Assembly: GCA_963680875.1 (NCBI GenBank)
Contig: OY804579.1
Span: 24,103,804 to 24,167,803, forward strand
From: Bathymodiolus brooksi
Taxonomy: Eukaryota; Mollusca; Bivalvia; Mytilida; Modiolidae
Length of the DNA: 64,000 bases
Direction of reading: 5' to 3'
The notes beneath the pieces are model-generated. The model ran no database searches and had not been told where the DNA came from. It saw only the letters and a list, made by a program, of their open reading frames with translations. Below, one piece after another: positions 59,829 to 64,000 of the stretch; position 1 is the first letter of the stretch; each line of letters opens with the position of its first letter. A program made the position numbers and the translations under genes.

Positions 59829-60000
59829 ACCAAAAGTGGAAAGACAATGGTCAACAAAACAATTTAGAGCAACCTAAAGACTGAGTTACACGAATCAGAA
59901 TGAAAACCGAGTGTGAACTCAGATGTTCCGGAACGATAAGTATCAACTGCTCTACTGGTGGTACCCTTTTTGTCACCCATGTTAAAAGTCATGAACAATG
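59829..60000 (-). mobile_element. Retroelement 3' UTR (antisense), contiguous with the array
   Basis: tgaccaaaagtggaaagaca, gcaacctaaagactgagtta, gaaaaccgagtgtgaactca, gatgttccggaacgataagt, actgctctactggtggtacc continue the antisense order of the element exactly where the array stops. Confidence 0.8.
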
Positions 60001-61189
60001 ATAGGAAGGAGTCGACTATGACAAACAGATAATATCTGTAGTTATCAGTGACAGAGACATTCTACGTCATGAACTGTATTTACATGGAGGTAAAACTTCC
60101 GAAGTGACGACTGCAACTTTCTATATAATACCTACCATTCTATGGCATTGATAAAACTGTACATCTTCAATTATTCATGGATTATAAAGTCTTAGATTTA
60201 ACAAAATGTCCTTAGAATGTATTTTAATACTACTAATAGTTACTAAATCTGCAGTCAATATGAAATGGATGAAAATATGAATTTCTCTATTTTTAGGGGT
60301 CACTCTGTGGCAACGTGCCATATCATACTTTTGTTTGTTTTTCTGTTCTATGCTTTGAATAAAGTGTGTTTTTATTTATAACTTTATAATATTGAAAAAT
60401 GCATTTATATGATATTGATACGAATTAATCAGAAGCAAAAGATACCACAGACAGACGTCGATGTTCAAGATTTCAGAACATGCTTAAAGATACCAAAGGA
60501 GTAATCAAAAGCCATAAATCGAAGAAGGACGGACAATAAAATGGCAAAAAAGAAAAGGGACAAAAATCTATTCTTATGAAAATAAATAAATCAGAAGCGT
60601 CTTACCTCATTTATCGTCTTATGTTCTGCTGGAAATGGAATTGTCATTTATTATTTATAATGAGAAAGGTATTAAACATTATACTTTAGGATCAATATGA
60701 AATGAACGTATGACAATATATCATATCTAAAAACATCCATTTTACTTATTAATTTTTGAAATTTTGAAATAATTGAAATTATTGAAAATAATTTTGAACA
60801 TGATAATACAAAGAAACAATATATAAATTAGAATTTCTGACGAATAAGACAAAACCAGTTAATAAAGCAAGAAATCGATAATAAAGAAATAAACATCAAA
60901 TGAACTAGCTCCGATATCTAGAAAGTACTTACGTATAAAAGTAACAATAAAATGAAGGGAAACATATACTGATGCTGCATTTGTGAATTTGGTATCATAA
61001 TATTTAAAAACGTTGTATTTGAAGTCAATAGGGATTTATTAGACAAAGTGAAATTGATGTTGCTTATTGCAAGTTCATTAATAAATAATTGAGATTTGAT
61101 AAGCAGAGATTGCTCAAGTCAGAAAAGATCATTTACTAAAACAAAACCGTAGATATTAAAATTAGTGCGGACGAAGCGTTCGGGAATTA
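60000..61189. other. Intergenic, with one retroelement end
   Basis: 60475-60570 is an antisense 3' terminus (gataccaaaggagtaatcaa, aagccataaatcgaagaagg, acggacaataaaatggcaaa). The remainder is AT-rich with no supported exon. Confidence 0.6.
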
Positions 61190-62466
61190 CCTTCAGTATG
61201 TGGCTCATAGTCAAAAGACAGCCACATAATTTAAAGTCATTAGGTAGCTCATAGTCAAAAGACAGCCACATAATTTAAAGTCATTAGGTAGCTCATAGTC
61301 AAAAGACAGCCACATAATTTAAAGACATTAGGTAACTCATAGTCAAAAGACAGCCACATAATTTAAAGTCATTAGTTAGCTCATAGTCAAAAGACAGCCA
61401 CATAATTTAAAGTCATTAGGTAGCTCATAGTCAAAAGACAGCCACATAATTTAAAGTCATTAGGTAGCTCAGAGTCAAATGACAGCCACATAATTTAAAG
61501 TCATTAGGTAGCTCATAGTCAAAAGACAGCCACATAATTTAAAGACATTAGGTAGCTCATAGTCAAAAGACAGCCACATAATTTAAAGTCATTAGGTAAC
61601 TCATAGTCAAAAGACAGCCACATAATTTAAAGTCATTAGGTAACTCATAGTCAAAAGACAGCCACATAATTTAAAGTCATTAGGTAGCTCATAGTCAAAA
61701 GACAGCCACATAATTTAAAGTCATTAGGTAACTCATAGTCAAAAGACAGCCAATAATTTAAAGTCATTAGGTAGCTCATAGTCAAAAGACAGCCACATAA
61801 TTTAAAGTCATTAGGTAACTCATAGTCAAAAGACAGCCACATAATTTAAAGTCATTAGGTAGCTCATAGTCAAAAGACAGCCACATAATTTAAAGTCATT
61901 AGGTAACTCATAGTCAAAAGACAGCCACATAATTTAAAGTCATTAGGTAGCTCATAGTCAAAAGACAGCCACATAATTTAAAGTCATTAGGTAGCTCATA
62001 GTCAAAAGACAGCCACATAATTTAAAGTCATTAGGTAGCTCATAGTCAAAAGACAGCCACATAATTTAAAGACATTAGGTAGCTCATAGTCAAAAGACAG
62101 CCACATAATTTAAAGTCATTAGGTAGCTCATAGTCAAAAGACAGCCACATAATTTAAAGTCATTAGGTAGCTCATAGTCAAAAGACAGCCACATAATTTA
62201 AAGACATTAGGTAGCTCATAGTCAAAAGACAGCCACATAATTTAAAGACATTAGGTAGCTCATAGTCAAAAGACAGCCACATAATTTAAAGTCATTAGGT
62301 AGCTCATAGTCAAAAGACAGCCACATAATTTAAAGTCATTAGGTAGCTCATAGTCAAAAGACAGCCACATAATTTAAAGACATTAGGTAGCTCATAGTCA
62401 AAAGACAGCCACATAATTTAAAGTCATTAGGTAGCTCATAGTCAAAAGACAGCCACATAATTTAAT
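61190..62466. repeat. 44-bp minisatellite, about 29 copies
   Basis: The unit is cattaggtagctcatagtca, aaagacagccacataattta, aagt. Variants are gtaac/gtagc, aagac/aagtc, and one copy missing a C (near 61751). No relation to the retroelement codons was recognised. The short minus-strand open frame is a repeat artefact. Confidence 0.96.
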
Positions 62467-62689
62467 GTCATTGGGAGCAAGTAAACCACAGAATCTAAAT
62501 AGGATACGCATGATGCATGAGGGAGGAGAACCTTATTTTAATATAATAGTTTCATTATTCGATATATGAAAAAACGACAGCATTATCTACAAACAGTGGT
62601 AAAATCCAACAACTAGAAATCCTACAGAGCAAAGGGTGTAACAAAGTGCTTTTGGATTTTATCGTCCTCTGTCATCATATTATAAAGTA

Positions 62690-63085
62690 TATATAACCCG
62701 GCAGATGAAGAAGACACTACAGAAAACGATTGTAGTAAGTTGAAGTCATCACTTCGAAAAGCTTTACGGTCGCCATCATGACTTGGTTGACCGTTATGGA
62801 ATAGCTGTGTCACAAATGACCACGGATATGTTTCACTTGTAGTAAGCACTTCCCGGCCCTTTCCTCATTCATGACTTATCATCGGGTTGGAACTATATCA
62901 ACATGATAGGTGCCATTAGTGGAGCAGGAACTGCTTACCCTTACTCGATCTTTAGTTTTATATGTATGTTTTGTAGATTGTTCTTTGTCCTTTTGCATGT
63001 TTACTTTTGGCCATTGTGTTGTCTGTTCTTCTTCGATATATGGATTCTGATTACCCTTTGGTATCTTCAAACTCCTCTTATTCTA
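62690..63085 (+). pseudogene. Reverse transcriptase C-terminal tail with complete 3' UTR
   Basis: 62745-62841 reads HFEKLYGRHHDLVDRYGIAV, SQMTTDMFHL then TAG, preceded in frame by a stop near 62733. The UTR follows (ggtgccattagtggagcagg, aactgcttacccttactcga, ttcttcgatatatggattct, tggtatcttcaaactcctct). It is a 5'-truncated copy and serves as the reference for the 53-bp array. Confidence 0.85.
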
Positions 63086-63089
63086 TAAC

Positions 63090-63517
63090 TACTCAAGAAA
63101 CGATTCCATCACACATGGTTATTGGAATTTTCAGCCAACAAGAAAACATAATTGGCCTATCGGCTGTGTTGATTTTAATATAACATTTTGATAACCATCA
63201 AATTCACATTTCTGACATATTATATATAGTGTTGAAATAGAGTTATGGCCGATTCTGATTGGACGATGTTGAACATGTCACTACATTAATTCCATAATTG
63301 CTGTCGCATGATGATATCGTAAGTTTACTGGTCACATGTATTTCCTGGTTTTACTCATACATTAGATTTGAGATACGGACGTGCCGCCGGTAAACTCGAC
63401 TTAAAATCCTTTATTCACTAACGTGCCACCAGTAGACTCGACTTAAAATCTTAAAAAAAACTGAGAGGTAAGTCAAGACTTGCTAGCTTAAATATTTGAA
63501 TGACCAGATTAACATGT
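63090..63517. other. 3' flank of the second GPCR
   Basis: Contains a short duplicated phrase (acgtgccgccggtaaactcg / acgtgccaccagtagactcg, acttaaaatc) at 63379 and 63421. No gene is seen. Confidence 0.5.
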
Positions 63518-64000
63518 TTATACTGCACTTTCCACTGTAATACTGACTGCATGAACAGATTGCCGCCTGGTAGTTCTAAATATTCTTCGAAATTTTGAGT
63601 AAGCAGATCTTAAACACTGTTTGAACTTTTCGTTCATGAAGCCATACACAATGGGGTTAAGTAAACAATTAAGATACCCCACTATGTGTACGATAGTCTG
63701 TGCTGATCTGTAGTCGGTATCAATATCATTATAAAGATGATGTAACTGAATGGCAAAAAACGGAAGCCAGCATATTCCGAATAGCAAAACAACTGTTATT
63801 AACATTCGGATAATTCTTTTCTTCTGTTTGCGTGTTTTCGCAACATATTGTGGCGAAGCTGCAGAATCACCAATAGGTTTCCGTATCCAGAGCTGATATG
63901 CTATCCTACCGTATGAAATAAACATAACTACCATTGGAACGGCATAGAATACAACGAACATGAACGATGTGTGTAGAATGTCATAAATATGTTCGGAATA
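63518..64000 (-). CDS. QRFP/RFamide-receptor-like class A GPCR, C-terminal part (truncated by window edge)
   Basis: Plasma-membrane peptide receptor; only the end of extracellular loop 2 through the C-terminus lies in the window. The frame is open to position 64000, reading YSEHIYDILHTSFMFVVFYA at the edge. Seen: TM5 (AVPMVVMFISYGRIAYQLW), intracellular loop 3 with IRKPIGD and TRKQKKRIIRML, TM6 with the canonical CWLP (FGICWLPFF), TM7 NPIVY followed by NEKFKQCL, and a short Ser/Arg-rich tail ending at TAA 63518-63520. The QLWIRKPIGD and NPIVYGFMNEKFK patterns resemble vertebrate QRFP receptors. Unlike the GPCR at 14-21 kb its TM6 motif is standard. The start lies outside the window. Confidence 0.88.
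   Translation of the reverse strand, partial: YSEHIYDILHTSFMFVVFYAVPMVVMFISYGRIAYQLWIRKPIGDSAASPQYVAKTRKQKKRIIRMLITVVLLFGICWLPFFAIQLHHLYNDIDTDYRSAQTIVHIVGYLNCLLNPIVYGFMNEKFKQCLRSAYSKFRRIFRTTRRQSVHAVSITVESAV

Noticed and set aside
62879..63088. Small ORFs on both strands
   Set aside because: They lie within the 3' UTR of a retroelement copy.

Overview
This is an AT-rich eukaryotic (animal) window: its genes are split by GT-AG introns, it holds no bacterial signals, and it is dominated by minisatellites, SINEs and retroelement fragments. The gene set (a Wnt8-type ligand, two RFamide/NPFF-receptor-like GPCRs, a Golgi carbohydrate sulfotransferase) and the repeat types (tRNA-headed SINEs with a conserved 3' tail, a reverse transcriptase family whose 3' ends litter the sequence) suggest a bivalve mollusc, perhaps a mytilid mussel. 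The species assignment is inference. Genes were assembled by joining open frames at splice sites with matching phase; no transcript evidence was available.

Layout. 1-8468 is one 38-bp satellite that continues past the left edge. 8.5-14.4 kb is repeat-rich and gene-poor (SINEs, a 23-bp array, a MITE). 14409-21674 (+) is a four-exon class A GPCR whose last intron carries a 74-bp array. 24078-36929 (-) is a six-exon Wnt8-like gene. A three-exon secreted-protein gene of unknown family (26911-30857, +) lies inside Wnt intron 3 on the opposite strand, and a decayed Tc1 transposon lies inside intron 2 of that nested gene. 37-46 kb holds one frameshifted ORF remnant and otherwise repeats. 46458-50271 (-) is a three-exon carbohydrate sulfotransferase. 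50.5-62.5 kb is mostly four large tandem arrays. 63518-64000 (-) is the last exon of a second RFamide-receptor-like GPCR that runs off the right edge.

Two observations stand out. First, the 3' end of Wnt exon 3, with its 5' splice site, is repeated 16 times in tandem (57 bp = 19 codons per unit). Every unit keeps a candidate donor in the same phase and the frame stays open across all units, so the gene contains an array of interchangeable splice donors. Second, at least three large minisatellites (50-bp, 53-bp and 31/14-bp units) can be read as expanded pieces of one retroelement family: two from its reverse transcriptase codons and one from its 3' untranslated region. They keep the order and strand of the parent element.

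The two GPCRs, the Wnt and the sulfotransferase are not an operon or pathway; they are neighbours in an ordinary animal locus. Long open frames in the satellites (1-8.6 kb and 57.7-59.1 kb) are artefacts of stop-free repeat units.
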